From Burkholderiales bacterium PBB3 (GTDB lineage: Bacteria > Pseudomonadota > Gammaproteobacteria > Burkholderiales > Burkholderiaceae_C), in the NCBI GenBank assembly GCA_002256115.1, contig NKIK01000032.1, forward strand, positions 1 to 51,742: 51,742 nt of DNA, given 5' to 3'. How positions within the stretch are numbered: position 1 is the stretch's first letter; each line of letters starts with the position of its first letter. This document shows, piece by piece, positions 36,583 to 47,519 of this stretch. Position numbers and translations under genes: made by a program. The notes beneath the pieces were generated by a model. The model was given only the letters and a program-made list of their open reading frames with translations. It did no database searches and had not been told where the DNA came from.

Positions 36583-36830
36583 TACAAAGTGGAGTGCTCG
36601 TCTGCAAACGAGCCCACTGCCGCATGCACCGTGTTCCAGTCGGCAGCGCAGACATCTGCTGCTTGTTGGCGAATGCGTTGCGCCTTCTGTTGATTGACTA
36701 CAAACTCAGCCAGCAGAGACTCCATGGTGGCCGACAGGTTGCTGGTGTATGCCTTGGCCTGTAGCACTAGCGCTTCGTTAATCGTGAGATTCACCGGGCG
36801 TTTACGGGTTAAAGCGATAGGGCTTTCCAT
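36582..36830 (-). CDS. ccdA: CcdA-family antitoxin
   Basis: 82 residues from ATG 36830 (MESPIALTRKRPVNLTINEALV), with GGAG eight bases upstream; the longer frame runs through the promoter. The N-terminal ribbon-helix-helix (about 10-50, RPVNLTINEALVLQAKAY) binds DNA. The C-terminal part (WNTVHAAVGSFADEH) is the CcdB-wrapping tail. It neutralises CcdB and represses its own operon. A perfect palindrome overlaps the predicted promoter just upstream. Confidence 0.9.
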   Translation of the reverse strand: MESPIALTRKRPVNLTINEALVLQAKAYTSNLSATMESLLAEFVVNQQKAQRIRQQAADVCAADWNTVHAAVGSFADEHSTL

Positions 36831-36851
36831 TTTGAGACTCCAAACAAGGGT

Positions 36852-36888
36852 ATGCGCATATTGTGCGCATGCGGGCATTGAGAGTCAA
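36852..36888 (-). promoter_or_regulatory. ccdAB promoter and CcdA operator
   Basis: On the minus strand, TTGACT (36883-36888) and CACAAT (36860-36865) are separated by 17 bases. The -10 is covered by the inverted repeat ATGCGCA-N5-TGCGCAT (36852-36870). This is the expected arrangement for autorepression by an RHH antitoxin. Confidence 0.75.
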
Positions 36889-37007
36889 TGAATTAACCAC
36901 GGCTAAGACCTCTTCTCTCAAACGCGCCAGGCTTTTGGCTCACATGACGCAAACGAGCGCTGCGGGCGAGCTCGGGAGAGGCGTGAACACCAATTCCTTG
37001 GTCGCAC

Positions 37008-37799
37008 TCATGATTTGAGGTCGTATTCCACCGTAATGGGCGCATGGTCTGAGAACTTGATGTCTTTGAAAATAGCCTCGCGCCGCGCAAAGGCGGCCAA
37101 GGCTGGAGTTGCCAAGTGGTAGTCCAGCCGCCAGCCCACGTTGTTGGCATAGGCTTGGCCGCGGGCGCTCCACCATGTGTAGCAGGTGTCGGTGGTGTCG
37201 GGCTGCAGTTTGCGGTACACGTCCACCATCTGGCCTTCGTCCAGTAGCTTGGTCATCCAGTCGCGCTCTTCGGGCAAAAAGCCCGAGTTTTTCTGGTTGC
37301 TGCGCCAGTTTTTCAGGTCCGCTTGTTTGTGGGCAATGTTGACATCACCGCACAAAATGAACTCGCGGTTCTGCTTCAGGTTTAACAGGTGGGGGTAAAA
37401 CTCGGCCAGAAAACGGAACTTGGCCTGCTGGCGAATTTCGCCCGACGAGCCACTGGGGAAGTAAGCGCTGATGATCGACAGCTTGGTGGAGGGTGTATCG
37501 AAGCGTACTTCCACGTAGCGGCCCTCCGAATCAAATTCGGAAGAACCGTAGCCGATGATCACATCGCTGGGTTCGTGGCGCGTGTACACGCCCACGCCCG
37601 AGTAGCCCTTCTTTTCGGCAAACTGAAAGTGTCCTTTCAGGCCCGAGAGAGACTCAAACCGGCCCGCAATGTCGGCGGCCTGGGCTTTGACCTCTTGCAC
37701 GCAAATACAATCGGGTTGGTGTTGGTCCAGCCAGGCTTCAAGCCCTTTGTTGGCCGCAGATCGGATGCCGTTGAGATTCAGGCTGGTCAATTTAAACAA
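37008..37799 (-). CDS. xthA: Exodeoxyribonuclease III
   Basis: 263 residues of the EEP nuclease fold. It starts [14 protein letters not shown], with metal ligand Glu36 in VQEVKAQ, active-site LCGDVNIAH, the RLDYHLAT segment and the C-terminal [13 protein letters not shown] (Asp251, His252). It acts as an AP endonuclease and 3'-5' exonuclease in base excision repair. Its start is only 11 bases from the divergent pyrE start. The 117-base gap between its stop side and ccdA holds no gene that I can support. Confidence 0.94.
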   Translation of the reverse strand: MFKLTSLNLNGIRSAANKGLEAWLDQHQPDCICVQEVKAQAADIAGRFESLSGLKGHFQFAEKKGYSGVGVYTRHEPSDVIIGYGSSEFDSEGRYVEVRFDTPSTKLSIISAYFPSGSSGEIRQQAKFRFLAEFYPHLLNLKQNREFILCGDVNIAHKQADLKNWRSNQKNSGFLPEERDWMTKLLDEGQMVDVYRKLQPDTTDTCYTWWSARGQAYANNVGWRLDYHLATPALAAFARREAIFKDIKFSDHAPITVEYDLKS

Positions 37800-37810
37800 G
37801 GAAAACTCCC

Positions 37811-38512
37811 ATGGAAAAGCAGGACCTAAACACTGACAAAAACACCGATGTTTTGGCCCAGGAATTCGTACAGTTTGCGGTTGAATGCGGCGTGCTCAAG
37901 TTCGGAGAATTCAAAACCAAAGCGGGACGCATCAGCCCCTATTTTTTCAACGCAGGCCTGTTTGACGATGGTGCCAAACTGGGGCGTTTGGCTGAATTCT
38001 ATGCCCAGCGCCTGATCGAGAGCGGTGTTGAATTTGACATGGTGTTTGGTCCGGCCTACAAGGGTATTCCGCTGGGCGCGGCGCTGAGTGTGGAGCTGGC
38101 GCGCCGCGGCCGCAACGTACCTTTTGCCTACAACCGCAAGGAAGCCAAAGACCATGGCGAAGGCGGCACGCTGGTGGGCGCGCCGCTCCAAGGCCGGGTT
38201 TTGATAGTCGATGATGTGATGTCGGCCGGTACTGCCGCGCGTGAGTCCATAGCCATCATCCAGGCCGCAGGCGCTACGCCGCACGCGGTGTTGATTGCAT
38301 TGGATCGCCAGGAAAAAGCCACCGAAAACGGGCAAGATGTACCCTACAGCGCGGTACAGTACGTTCGCCAACAATTGGGGTTGCAGGTGGCTGCGATTGC
38401 AGACCTGGGCGATTTAATGCAGTATCTGGAAAAACGCGGCGGGGGTGCAACGGATGAAGTGCACCAACGGGTGCTGGCCTACCGCCAGCGGTATGGGGTA
38501 GACAAAGGCTAA
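37811..38512 (+). CDS. pyrE: Orotate phosphoribosyltransferase
   Basis: 233 residues. It has [16 protein letters not shown] near residue 34, the substrate region [11 protein letters not shown], and the PRPP motif [13 protein letters not shown] at 130-142. It forms orotidine monophosphate in pyrimidine synthesis. AAGGA precedes the ATG and overlaps the xthA start on the other strand. The DUF4124 gene begins 2 bases after its stop. Confidence 0.96.
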   Translation: MEKQDLNTDKNTDVLAQEFVQFAVECGVLKFGEFKTKAGRISPYFFNAGLFDDGAKLGRLAEFYAQRLIESGVEFDMVFGPAYKGIPLGAALSVELARRGRNVPFAYNRKEAKDHGEGGTLVGAPLQGRVLIVDDVMSAGTAARESIAIIQAAGATPHAVLIALDRQEKATENGQDVPYSAVQYVRQQLGLQVAAIADLGDLMQYLEKRGGGATDEVHQRVLAYRQRYGVDKG

Positions 38513-38514
38513 GC

Positions 38515-39177
38515 ATGAGTAAGGGTAGTGCGCTGATCCGTGGCAATGTGATGTTGCTACTGGCAGCATGGGTAGCGTGTGCGTGGGCCCAAAGCCCGCC
38601 CCCTGTGATCTTGGGGGTGTACACCTGCACAGACGCCAAAGGCCGCAAGCTGACATCGGATCGCCCTATCCCCGAGTGCACCGACCGCGAGCAAAAAGTG
38701 CTGAACCCCAGCGGCACTGTCAAAACCAAAGTTGGCCCGAGTCTGACCGCGCTGGAGAGGGCCGAAATTGACCGACAAGAGAAGCGCGAACTCGAAGAGC
38801 GCAACCGGATTGCCGACGAGCGCAGGCGTGACCGGGCGCTGTTAACCCGCTACCCCAACAAGGAAGTGCACGACGGCGAACGCCGTGATGCGGTCTCACA
38901 AATCCAGGCGGTGATTCAGACCGGCCAAAGTCGACTGGCCGAATTGGTCAAACAGCGCGTGACCATCGATGGCGAAATGGAGTTCTACAAGAAGGACCCG
39001 AGCAAGGCACCGGCCTATGTACGCCGCCAGTTGCAAGAAAATATTCAAAGCCAAGCGGCGCAGAAAAAATTCATCAGCGAGCAGGAAGCTGAAATTACGC
39101 GCATCAACGCCCGCTTTGACAAAGAGCTGACGCGCCTGAGCCAGCTCTGGTTACTTACCGCCCCCGCCCCCCGCTAG
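38515..39177 (+). CDS. DUF4124-type secreted coiled-coil protein
   Basis: 220 residues. Signal peptide at 1-26 (ACAWAQS), then a short DUF4124-like module (VYTCTDAKGRKLTSDRPIPEC) with two cysteines that could form a disulfide. A long charged helical region follows (about 80-215, LERAEIDRQEKRELEERNR, QSRLAELVKQRVTIDGEM), which should form a coiled coil. The function is unknown; it is likely periplasmic. It is coupled to pyrE by position and ends 13 bases from the convergent gatB stop. Confidence 0.8.
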   Translation: MSKGSALIRGNVMLLLAAWVACAWAQSPPPVILGVYTCTDAKGRKLTSDRPIPECTDREQKVLNPSGTVKTKVGPSLTALERAEIDRQEKRELEERNRIADERRRDRALLTRYPNKEVHDGERRDAVSQIQAVIQTGQSRLAELVKQRVTIDGEMEFYKKDPSKAPAYVRRQLQENIQSQAAQKKFISEQEAEITRINARFDKELTRLSQLWLLTAPAPR

Positions 39178-39190
39178 AGCCGGAGTTTTT

Positions 39191-40732
39191 TTAGGCCAGC
39201 TTGCCGCGCAGCAAGTCATTCACCTGCTGCGGATTGGCCTTGCCTTTGCTGGCCTTCATGATCTGACCGACTAGCGCATTCAGCGCCTTCTCGTTACCCG
39301 CCTTGAACTCGGCCGCGTTTTTGGCGTTGGCGGCGATCACTTCGTCGACGATAGCTTCTAAAGCGCCAGTGTCGTTCATTTGCTTGAGGCCTTTGGCTTC
39401 GATAAGGTCATCAACTGCCGTGGCATGCGTCAAGCGCTCGTCCCACATTGTGGGTAAGAGAACTTCCTTAGCCGTTTTGTTGTTAATGGTGCCGTCTAAA
39501 ATTCGTAAGACCAACGAAACAACATGCCATGCGGTGACTGGAATTGCTCGGAAACTCTCGATTTGTGCCTTATTCATACGCGCCGCCAACTCTCCCAGCA
39601 TCCAGTTGGCAATTAGTTTGGCCAACTGACTGGTAGTGGACGCGATGGCAGATGGGTGGTTCGCAACTTCCTTCAAACAAGCCTCAAAAAATTCCGCCGT
39701 GTGGGGATGAGAAGTCAACATGGTCACGTCGTATTCCGGCAAGCCGTAGTCGCGCACAAAACGTTCTGCCATCACACGCGGCAATTCCGCCATTTGCCCG
39801 CGCACATCCTGCACCCACTGCTCCGAAATACACAGCGGTGGCAAATCTGGATCGGGGAAGTAGCGGTAATCCGCCGCATCTTCTTTGGTCCGCATCGCAC
39901 GCGTCTCACCGGTATCGGGGTTGAACAGCACGGTGGCCTGCTGAATCGCGCGGCCGTCTTCTATCTCTTCAATCTGCCAGCGAATTTCATAGTCAATCGC
40001 CTGCTGCATGAACTTGAAACTGTTCAGGTTCTTGATCTCGCGGCGTGTACCCAGAGGTTGGCCCGGCTTACGCACTGACACATTGGCGTCGCAGCGGAAC
40101 GAGCCCTCTTGCATGTTGCCATCGCAAATGCCGATCCAGGTCACGATCTTGTGCAGCTCTTTGGCGTAGGCCACGGCTTCGGCGCTGGAGCGCATATCGG
40201 GCTCGGTCACGATTTCCAGCAGCGGTGTACCGGCGCGATTCAGGTCAATGCCCGACTGCCCAATGAAGTCCTCATGCAATGATTTGCCCGCGTCTTCTTC
40301 CAGGTGGGCGCGCACCAAGCGAACCGATTTTTTCTCTTCACCCAGGAAGAATTCCACCGAGCCGCCTTGCACCACGGGAATCTCAAACTGGCTGATCTGG
40401 TAGCCCTTGGGCAGGTCAGGGTAGAAGTAGTTTTTGCGTGCAAAAACGCTGCGCGGTGCAATGTGCGAACCCACGGCCAAGCCGAACTGAATGGCGCGTT
40501 CAACCGCCCCCTTGTTCATCACCGGCAGCGTGCCGGGCAGGGCCAGATCGACCGCGCAAGCTTGCGTATTGGGCTCTGCACCAAAGGCCGTAGAGGCGCG
40601 CGAAAAAATCTTGGATTGAGTAGAAAGCTGGGCGTGCGTCTCGAAGCCAATGATGACTTCATAGCCCGCTACCAGCGGGCCGGTCGGGCGGCCCTGTTGT
40701 TGTGCTTCAAATGTGTTCACAGTCTCGCTCAT
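39191..40732 (-). CDS. gatB: Asp/Glu-tRNA amidotransferase subunit B
   Basis: 513 residues. After a short leader comes the GatB core [21 protein letters not shown], then [37 protein letters not shown] and the kinase-like [12 protein letters not shown]. The C-terminal YqeY-like domain (about 365-513) ends with [19 protein letters not shown]. GatB activates misacylated Glu-tRNA(Gln) and Asp-tRNA(Asn). It follows gatA by 2 bases. Confidence 0.97.
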   Translation of the reverse strand: MSETVNTFEAQQQGRPTGPLVAGYEVIIGFETHAQLSTQSKIFSRASTAFGAEPNTQACAVDLALPGTLPVMNKGAVERAIQFGLAVGSHIAPRSVFARKNYFYPDLPKGYQISQFEIPVVQGGSVEFFLGEEKKSVRLVRAHLEEDAGKSLHEDFIGQSGIDLNRAGTPLLEIVTEPDMRSSAEAVAYAKELHKIVTWIGICDGNMQEGSFRCDANVSVRKPGQPLGTRREIKNLNSFKFMQQAIDYEIRWQIEEIEDGRAIQQATVLFNPDTGETRAMRTKEDAADYRYFPDPDLPPLCISEQWVQDVRGQMAELPRVMAERFVRDYGLPEYDVTMLTSHPHTAEFFEACLKEVANHPSAIASTTSQLAKLIANWMLGELAARMNKAQIESFRAIPVTAWHVVSLVLRILDGTINNKTAKEVLLPTMWDERLTHATAVDDLIEAKGLKQMNDTGALEAIVDEVIAANAKNAAEFKAGNEKALNALVGQIMKASKGKANPQQVNDLLRGKLA

Positions 40733-40734
40733 AT

Positions 40735-42261
40735 TCAGAATCCTGCGGGCTTGGCCAAGTGGTAATCGGTGGCTTGCTGGAAGCGGTGGGCTGCGTTGAG
40801 CAAGCGCGCTTCCTGGCAGTAATTGCCCAGTAATTGCATGCCCACGGGCATGTTGTCAGCGCCGAATCCCACTGGAATGCTCATGCCGGGCAAACCCGCC
40901 AACGAGCCAGGCAGCGTGAAGATGTCGGCCAGGTAGTTGGCCACCGGGTCATCCGACTTTTCGCCCAGTTTCCAGGCGACCGTAGGGGCCACAGGCCCCG
41001 CAATCATGTCGCAGTCTTTGAAAGCGCTTTGGAAGTCGTCGGCAATCATGCGACGAATCTTTTGGGCTTGCAGGTAGTAGGCGTCGTAGTAGCCGTGGCT
41101 CAGCACATAGGTGCCGATCATGATGCGGCGCTTGACCTCATCCCCAAAGCCTTCGGCGCGGGTCTTTTTGTACATGTCGGCCAGGTCAGTGAACTTGTCC
41201 GCGCGGTGGCCAAATTTCACGCCATCAAAGCGGCTCAAATTGCTAGATGCTTCTGCGGGCGCGATGATGTAGTAGACCGGAATCGACAGCTCAGTGCGCG
41301 GCAGCGTGATGGGCACCAGCTTGGCACCCAGCTTCTCGTACTCCTTCAGCGCGGCATCAACGGCTGTGCGCACATCGCCAGACAGGCCCTCGCCAAAGAA
41401 CTCCTTGGGAATGCCAATGCGCAGGCCTTCAATCGAGTTGTTGAGGCTGAGCGTGAAGTCTTCCGCAGGCACATCCAAGGATGTCGAATCCCGGTCAGGA
41501 TCAGGGCCGCACATGGCGGAGAGTAAGAGCGCGCAGTCTTGCGCTGTACGGGCCATCGGTCCCGCCTGGTCCAGGCTGGAGGCAAAGGCCACCATGCCGT
41601 AGCGTGAGGCGCGGCCGTAGGTTGGCTTGATGCCCGTGATGCCGCAAAACGAGGCGGGTTGGCGAATCGATCCGCCAGTATCGGTGCCGGTGGCCGCCGG
41701 GGTCAGGCGCGCCGCCACTGCCGCAGCACTGCCGCCCGACGAGCCGCCGGGAATGCGATCCAGATTCCAGGGGTTGCGCACGGGCACCACGCTGTCATGG
41801 CCCACGGCTGCAATGGCGGTGTTCTCATTGCTGGAGCCCATGGCGAATTCATCGCAATTGAGCTTGCCCAGCGTCACCATGCCAGCCCCTGGCGCGCCGC
41901 CCGGTACCCCGTCCCCTAGCTTGGCGACGACGGTGGCGTCAAACGGCGACCGGTAGCCTTTGAGCATGCGTGAGCCTGCGGTGGTGACAAAGTCGCGGGT
42001 TACAAAAATGTCTTTGTGGGCCATGGGCACGCCGTCCAGCGCGCGGGCAGTGCCTGCGGCGATGCGTGCGTCGGCAGCACGGGCCTGGGCCAAGGTGACT
42101 TCGGGCTGGAAATCCACAAAAGCGCCCAAATTCGCATGTGCCTGGCTGCGATCCAGAAAGTGCTGGGCCACTTCCACAGCAGACACCTGTTGGGTGGCCA
42201 GTGCGGTTTGCAATTCGTGCACCGTCAGATCGTGCGGCGCGGAGGTAGAAAGTGTCGTCAT
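40735..42261 (-). CDS. gatA: Asp/Glu-tRNA amidotransferase subunit A
   Basis: 508 residues of the amidase-signature family. The Ser-cisSer-Lys triad is Lys83 ([10 protein letters not shown]), Ser174 ([16 protein letters not shown]) and nucleophile Ser198 ([15 protein letters not shown]). It releases ammonia from glutamine and channels it to GatB. It lies 15 bases after gatC and 2 before gatB. Length is slightly above the usual 480-490. Confidence 0.97.
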   Translation of the reverse strand: MTTLSTSAPHDLTVHELQTALATQQVSAVEVAQHFLDRSQAHANLGAFVDFQPEVTLAQARAADARIAAGTARALDGVPMAHKDIFVTRDFVTTAGSRMLKGYRSPFDATVVAKLGDGVPGGAPGAGMVTLGKLNCDEFAMGSSNENTAIAAVGHDSVVPVRNPWNLDRIPGGSSGGSAAAVAARLTPAATGTDTGGSIRQPASFCGITGIKPTYGRASRYGMVAFASSLDQAGPMARTAQDCALLLSAMCGPDPDRDSTSLDVPAEDFTLSLNNSIEGLRIGIPKEFFGEGLSGDVRTAVDAALKEYEKLGAKLVPITLPRTELSIPVYYIIAPAEASSNLSRFDGVKFGHRADKFTDLADMYKKTRAEGFGDEVKRRIMIGTYVLSHGYYDAYYLQAQKIRRMIADDFQSAFKDCDMIAGPVAPTVAWKLGEKSDDPVANYLADIFTLPGSLAGLPGMSIPVGFGADNMPVGMQLLGNYCQEARLLNAAHRFQQATDYHLAKPAGF

Positions 42262-42276
42262 AGAGCAGGCAAAAAA

Positions 42277-42576
42277 TTATTCGATAACCTTGGGCACCAG
42301 AAATAGGCCGCGTTCGACCGCCGGGGCGCTTTTTTGGTTGGCTTCGCGTTGGTTGGGCTCGCTCGCCACATCGGGGCGCAGGCGCAGGGCCATGTCAGAC
42401 AGGGTGACCACCGGGTGCGCCAGCGGCTCCAGGCCTTGGGTGTCGACAGAGCGCATTTGCTCAACAATGCCGAAAAAATCATTCATTTGGGCGAGCAGGC
42501 GCTCACTTTCAGTGGGTTGAAGCTCCAGGCGTGCCAAGTTGGCAATGCGCGCGATATCGGAAGATGTCAGTGACAT
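42277..42576 (-). CDS. gatC: Asp/Glu-tRNA amidotransferase subunit C
   Basis: 99 residues: [20 protein letters not shown], then [22 protein letters not shown], the belt that wraps GatA and GatB. It is the first gene of gatCAB. There is no ribosome binding site before the ATG, while a promoter-like TTGATT-N17-TATCTA ends five bases upstream, so the mRNA may be leaderless. Confidence 0.95.
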   Translation of the reverse strand: MSLTSSDIARIANLARLELQPTESERLLAQMNDFFGIVEQMRSVDTQGLEPLAHPVVTLSDMALRLRPDVASEPNQREANQKSAPAVERGLFLVPKVIE

Positions 42577-42581
42577 GGTGC

Positions 42582-42610
42582 TAGATAGGTTGAAACCAAA
42601 GGTAAATCAA
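42582..42610 (-). promoter_or_regulatory. Candidate gatCAB promoter
   Basis: On the minus strand, TTGATT (42605-42610) and TATCTA (42582-42587) are spaced by 17 bases. The -10 ends five bases before the gatC ATG, which would put the transcript start at or next to the start codon. Confidence 0.5.
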
Positions 42611-42675
42611 GCCATGTGGGGCCGTTGGGGTCGGGTTATTCACAGGCAATCGGTTATTATCCTGCCTTTGGCTGA

Positions 42676-43821
<1,146 letters not shown>

Positions 43822-43836
43822 GAGTCGGTACCGGCG

Positions 43837-44757
43837 ATGCCACTGGGTACGCTGAACCGAGAGCCTCCCCCCTTCTTTCGGCAGGGCCCTTCGGCGCTGT
43901 CCAAGCTCGCCGTGTGCAGTGCCATGGCGGTTTTGTTGATGGTGGCGGATGCCCGGTTCAAAGTCATGCAGCCTTTGCGGGTGGTCGTAGCCAGCGCTAT
44001 GTACCCGGTCCAATGGCTGGCCATGCGTCCTGTGGCGGCCGTTGCGGCGGTGTCGCACTACTTCTCCTCGGTCAACGCTGCGCAAACCGCGCGGGATGAA
44101 GCCCAAGGCCTGCGCATCACCCAATCCCAGCGTGTGAATCAGGTCGAACAACTGCTGCTAGAGAACGAACGCTTGCGCAAGCTCATGGGTATGCGAGACC
44201 GCACCCAGTCCGTGGCCCATCCGGCCCAAGTGATTTACGACGCGGCCGACCCCTACACCCGCAAGGTGGTGATAGACCGTGGTATGGCCGACGCCATAGC
44301 CATGGGTTCGCCCGTAGTGGACGAACTCGGCGTAGTGGGGCAGGTCACGCGCGTGTACCCTCTGGTGAGTGAAGTGACGCTGTTGACAGACCGCGACCAC
44401 GCCATCCCCGTGCTGAACACCCGCACCGGCGCACGCGGCGTGGCCTTTGGCGATATGACGACCCATGCCGATGCCATGGAGCTGCGCTATATGGCGGCCA
44501 ATGCCGATGTGGCGGTCGGTGATTTGCTGACCACCAGTGGGGTGGACGGCGTCTACCCGCCAGGCTTGCCCGTGGCCCGCATTGAGAAGATTGAGCGCCG
44601 CGTCGACACCGTGTTTGCGCGCATTTACTGCCTACCGATTGCCCAGTTGGCCGGAACGGGCCATGTGATGGTGATTGACCCGATCACCACCCAAGTGCCC
44701 GCGCGGCCACCCGTGGAGCCCGTGGGCAAAGTCGGCCGCAATAGGGTTTCCAAATGA
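43837..44757 (+). CDS. mreC: Rod-shape-determining protein MreC
   Basis: 306 residues. A cytoplasmic leader and one membrane helix (about 30-46) precede a coiled coil (about 80-118, LRITQSQRVNQVEQLLLENERLRKL). The periplasmic double beta-barrel follows, with VVIDRGMADAI, GVVGQVTRVYPLVSEVTLLTD and GDLLTTSGVDGVYPPGLPVA. It links MreB to PBP2 and RodA. It is co-transcribed with mreB and mreD. Confidence 0.95.
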   Translation: MPLGTLNREPPPFFRQGPSALSKLAVCSAMAVLLMVADARFKVMQPLRVVVASAMYPVQWLAMRPVAAVAAVSHYFSSVNAAQTARDEAQGLRITQSQRVNQVEQLLLENERLRKLMGMRDRTQSVAHPAQVIYDAADPYTRKVVIDRGMADAIAMGSPVVDELGVVGQVTRVYPLVSEVTLLTDRDHAIPVLNTRTGARGVAFGDMTTHADAMELRYMAANADVAVGDLLTTSGVDGVYPPGLPVARIEKIERRVDTVFARIYCLPIAQLAGTGHVMVIDPITTQVPARPPVEPVGKVGRNRVSK

Positions 44758-44785
44758 TGGCTAGGTCTACGCGGGAGTGCCGAGC

Positions 44786-45316
44786 ATGATCATGCGACCA
44801 GGTCAGCAACTGTTGCTGCCTGCCAATCCTTTGTTTGTCTGGGGCAGTCTGATGATTGCACTGTTGCTCAACATGGTCCAGAACATGGGGCTGTTGGGGC
44901 GCGCTACGTGGGCTCCCGATGTCATGGCCGTTGTGCTGGTGTTTTGGTCGGTGCACCAGCCCCTGCGCGTGAGCATCGTTGCCGCTTTTGTTTTTGGCGT
45001 CATGCTGGATGTGCACCAAGGTGCGCTGCTGGGTCAGCATGCGCTGGCCTACACCGTGCTGAGCTACCTGGCCATCACGATCCACCGCCGCCTCTTGTGG
45101 TTCAAGGTGCCATCGCAAGCAGCCCAGGTTCTGCCCTTGTTTGCCGTCGCGCATGCGGTAGAGCTGGGGGCTCGTATGGTGGCAGGTGGGGCATTTCCGG
45201 GGCTGGGGGTGTTGATTGCGCCTTTGCTGGAAGCCGCCCTGTGGCCGCTGGCCAGCGTGCTGCTCCTGATGCCCCAACGCCGCGCCCCCGACCCTGATGC
45301 GCATCGCCCCCTTTGA
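44786..45316 (+). CDS. mreD: Rod-shape-determining protein MreD
   Basis: 176 residues from ATG 44786, with GGGAG eight bases upstream; a GTG at 44777 overlaps that site and is unlikely. About five membrane helices contain the MreD features PDVMAVVLVFWSVHQP and VFGVMLDVHQGALLGQHAL. It is an inner-membrane part of the elongasome, between mreC and mrdA. Confidence 0.92.
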   Translation: MIMRPGQQLLLPANPLFVWGSLMIALLLNMVQNMGLLGRATWAPDVMAVVLVFWSVHQPLRVSIVAAFVFGVMLDVHQGALLGQHALAYTVLSYLAITIHRRLLWFKVPSQAAQVLPLFAVAHAVELGARMVAGGAFPGLGVLIAPLLEAALWPLASVLLLMPQRRAPDPDAHRPL

Positions 45317-45320
45317 ACAT

Positions 45321-45390
45321 GCCCCCCACGCTTCTCACTGCGTGTAGTGCGCTGCCCCCTGAGCGGGTGCACCTTGCTTGGGGCGGCCCT
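45321..45390 (+). repeat. Dispersed repeat family B, copy 2
   Basis: Begins CCCCCCACGCT, contains GCGCTGCCCCCTGAGCGGGT and ends CTTGGGGCGGCCCTGCG, like the copy at 27599-27671. It separates mreD from mrdA inside the operon. The mrdA ATG follows it by 14 bases without a clear ribosome binding site. Confidence 0.8.
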
Positions 45391-45404
45391 GCGCTGCGTC
45401 GCCC

Positions 45405-47417
45405 ATGACCGAGCTGCGTAATATTGAAATGGACCTGGCGCGGTTTCGTACCCGCGTTTTTGTGGTCAGCGTAGCGGTGGTTTTCTGCTTTTTGCTGGTG
45501 TTTGCACGCTTGGTGTATTTGCAGGTGGTCCGCCATGATGATTTGCGCGCCCAGGCTGAGAGCAATCGCACGGCCATCCTGCCGATCGTGCCCAACCGGG
45601 GCTTGATTCAGGACCGCAATGGCATTGTGCTGGCCAGCAATTATTCGGCTTACACCTTAGAGATCACGCCGTCCAAGACGCCCAATCTGGAAAACACGAT
45701 TGATGAACTCTCCAAAATATTGGACGTCACCACGCGCGACCGGCGGCGCTTCAAAAAGCTCATGGAAGAAACCAAGAGCTTCGGGTCACTGCCGATCCGC
45801 ACGCGGCTGACCGATGCCGAGGTGGCGCGCTTTGCGGCCCAGCGCTTTCGTTTTCCTGGGGTTGAGATTCGTGCCCGCCTGTTTCGCAACTACCCCTATG
45901 GCGAGCTGGCCAGCCATGTGATTGGCTATATCGGGCGTATCAACCAGACTGAGAAAGCGCAGATCGAAGAGAACGATGACCAGGCCAACTACCGGGGCAC
46001 AGAGTACATCGGCAAGCTGGGCGTAGAGCAGGCTTTTGAGAGCCAATTGCATGGCATCACGGGTGTGGAGCGGGTGGAGACCTCGGCCGGAGGGCGCGCC
46101 GTGCGCAAGCTGGCCAGCACGCCGTCTACGCCGGGCAATGGCTTGGTGTTGTCCATTGACATCAAGCTGCAAAAGCTGGTGGAAGACATGTTTGGTGACC
46201 GCCGCGGTGCGCTGGTGGCCATTGATCCGCGCAACGGCGAAGTGCTGGCCTTTGTCAGCAAGCCCACCTTTGATTCCAATTTGTTTGTCGATGGCATTGA
46301 CCAGGACAACTGGCAGATGCTCAATGAATCGCCCGACAAACCTTTGTTGAATCGGGCGCTGCGTGGCACCTACCCGCCAGGCTCCACCTACAAGCCACTG
46401 ATGGCCATGGCTGCGCTCAATGCCGGTAAGCGCTCACCCAGTACCGTGATTCAGGACAATCTGATCTACAGCTTTGGCGGCCGTAATTTTGGCAGCCCGG
46501 AGACCGACCGGCCAGGCCCCAAAGACATGCGCACCGCGATTGTCAGCTCGTCCAATGTTTACTTTTACAGCCTGGCCAACGAGATGGGCGTGGATTTAAT
46601 CCACGACCAGTTGGAGCCCTTTGGCCTGGGCCGACGCACCGGCATTGACGTGGAAGGCGAAGTGACGGGGGACTTGCCTTCCACGGAATGGAAGCGGCAC
46701 AAGTTCAAACGGCCTGAGCAAAAGAAGTGGTTTGCCGGTGAGACTATCTCACTGGGCATTGGCCAGGGCTACAACAACTTCACCATGCTGCAACTGGCCA
46801 CTGCCTACGCCACCATCGCGTCGGGGGGGCTGCGCTTCAAACCCCGCTTGGTGCAGCAGATTGAGGATGTAGTCACGCATGTGCGGCGGCGCGTTTCGAG
46901 CGAGGCACTGGAGCCGCTGCCTTTGCGTCCAGAAGACGTGCAAGTGATCCACAACGCCATGAACGGGGTGACGCAAGAGGGCACCTCGCGCGCCGTGTTT
47001 GTGGGTGCCCAGTACCAAAGCGCGGGCAAGACGGGTACGGCGCAAGCCGTCGGCCTGCGGGCAGGTGAAAAATACAGCGACGTGAAGGCCGACGAGCGCA
47101 AACGCGACCATTCTTTGTATGTAGGCTTTGCCCCGATGGACCACCCTACCGTGGCCTTGGCTTTGATTGTCGAGAATGCAGGCTGGGGATCGGCCTCGGC
47201 AGCGCCGATTGCACGGCGCGTGTTTGACTATTTGTTGCTCGGCCAATACCCCGGCGTGGAAGATTTGGCGGCTGTCACCAAGGGCATGGCAACCGTCCCG
47301 ATTGGTAAAACCCGCGTGGCAGCTGAAGTGCCTTGGCCGCGTGAAGACATGAAGCTAGCTGCTGCTGCGCTTGCAGCGACTGCCGCGGCGTCGGCACCGG
47401 CCCCTGTCAGGCCCTAG
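45405..47417 (+). CDS. mrdA: Penicillin-binding protein 2 (elongation transpeptidase)
   Basis: 670 residues from ATG 45405 (MTELRNIEMDLARFRTRV); a start nine codons earlier lies in repeat B and is less likely. Membrane helix at about 16-36, then the pedestal domain. The transpeptidase motifs are STYK (Ser327, Lys330), SSN (Ser382-Asn384) and KTGT (542-545). An Ala-rich tail ends the protein. It cross-links lateral-wall peptidoglycan with RodA. rodA is not downstream; a long inverted repeat and a convergent gene follow instead. Confidence 0.96.
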   Translation: MTELRNIEMDLARFRTRVFVVSVAVVFCFLLVFARLVYLQVVRHDDLRAQAESNRTAILPIVPNRGLIQDRNGIVLASNYSAYTLEITPSKTPNLENTIDELSKILDVTTRDRRRFKKLMEETKSFGSLPIRTRLTDAEVARFAAQRFRFPGVEIRARLFRNYPYGELASHVIGYIGRINQTEKAQIEENDDQANYRGTEYIGKLGVEQAFESQLHGITGVERVETSAGGRAVRKLASTPSTPGNGLVLSIDIKLQKLVEDMFGDRRGALVAIDPRNGEVLAFVSKPTFDSNLFVDGIDQDNWQMLNESPDKPLLNRALRGTYPPGSTYKPLMAMAALNAGKRSPSTVIQDNLIYSFGGRNFGSPETDRPGPKDMRTAIVSSSNVYFYSLANEMGVDLIHDQLEPFGLGRRTGIDVEGEVTGDLPSTEWKRHKFKRPEQKKWFAGETISLGIGQGYNNFTMLQLATAYATIASGGLRFKPRLVQQIEDVVTHVRRRVSSEALEPLPLRPEDVQVIHNAMNGVTQEGTSRAVFVGAQYQSAGKTGTAQAVGLRAGEKYSDVKADERKRDHSLYVGFAPMDHPTVALALIVENAGWGSASAAPIARRVFDYLLLGQYPGVEDLAAVTKGMATVPIGKTRVAAEVPWPREDMKLAAAALAATAAASAPAPVRP

Positions 47418-47510
47418 GCGCGTGGGCGGCAGAGCGCTCTGCTTCGTGTCCCCCGGCCTACGGCCTCCTCCTTTTACCTGCGCAGAATGCTCTGCCGCCC
47501 ACGCGCCTAG
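47414..47510. repeat. 22-bp perfect inverted repeat with 53-bp spacer
   Basis: Arms at 47414-47435 and 47489-47510 are exact reverse complements (CTAGGCGCGTGGGCGGCAGA + GC on the left). The spacer contains CCGGCCTACGG and a T-run. The left arm contains the mrdA stop codon, and the right arm ends 9 bases before the convergent TauE/SafE gene's stop side. It may be a bidirectional terminator or a miniature inverted-repeat element. Confidence 0.85.
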
Positions 47511-47519
47511 CGCACAGCA

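Noticed and set aside
36891..37007. A possible extra gene between ccdA and xthA
   Set aside because: The open frames are short or are extensions of frames overlapping xthA, without a start signal.
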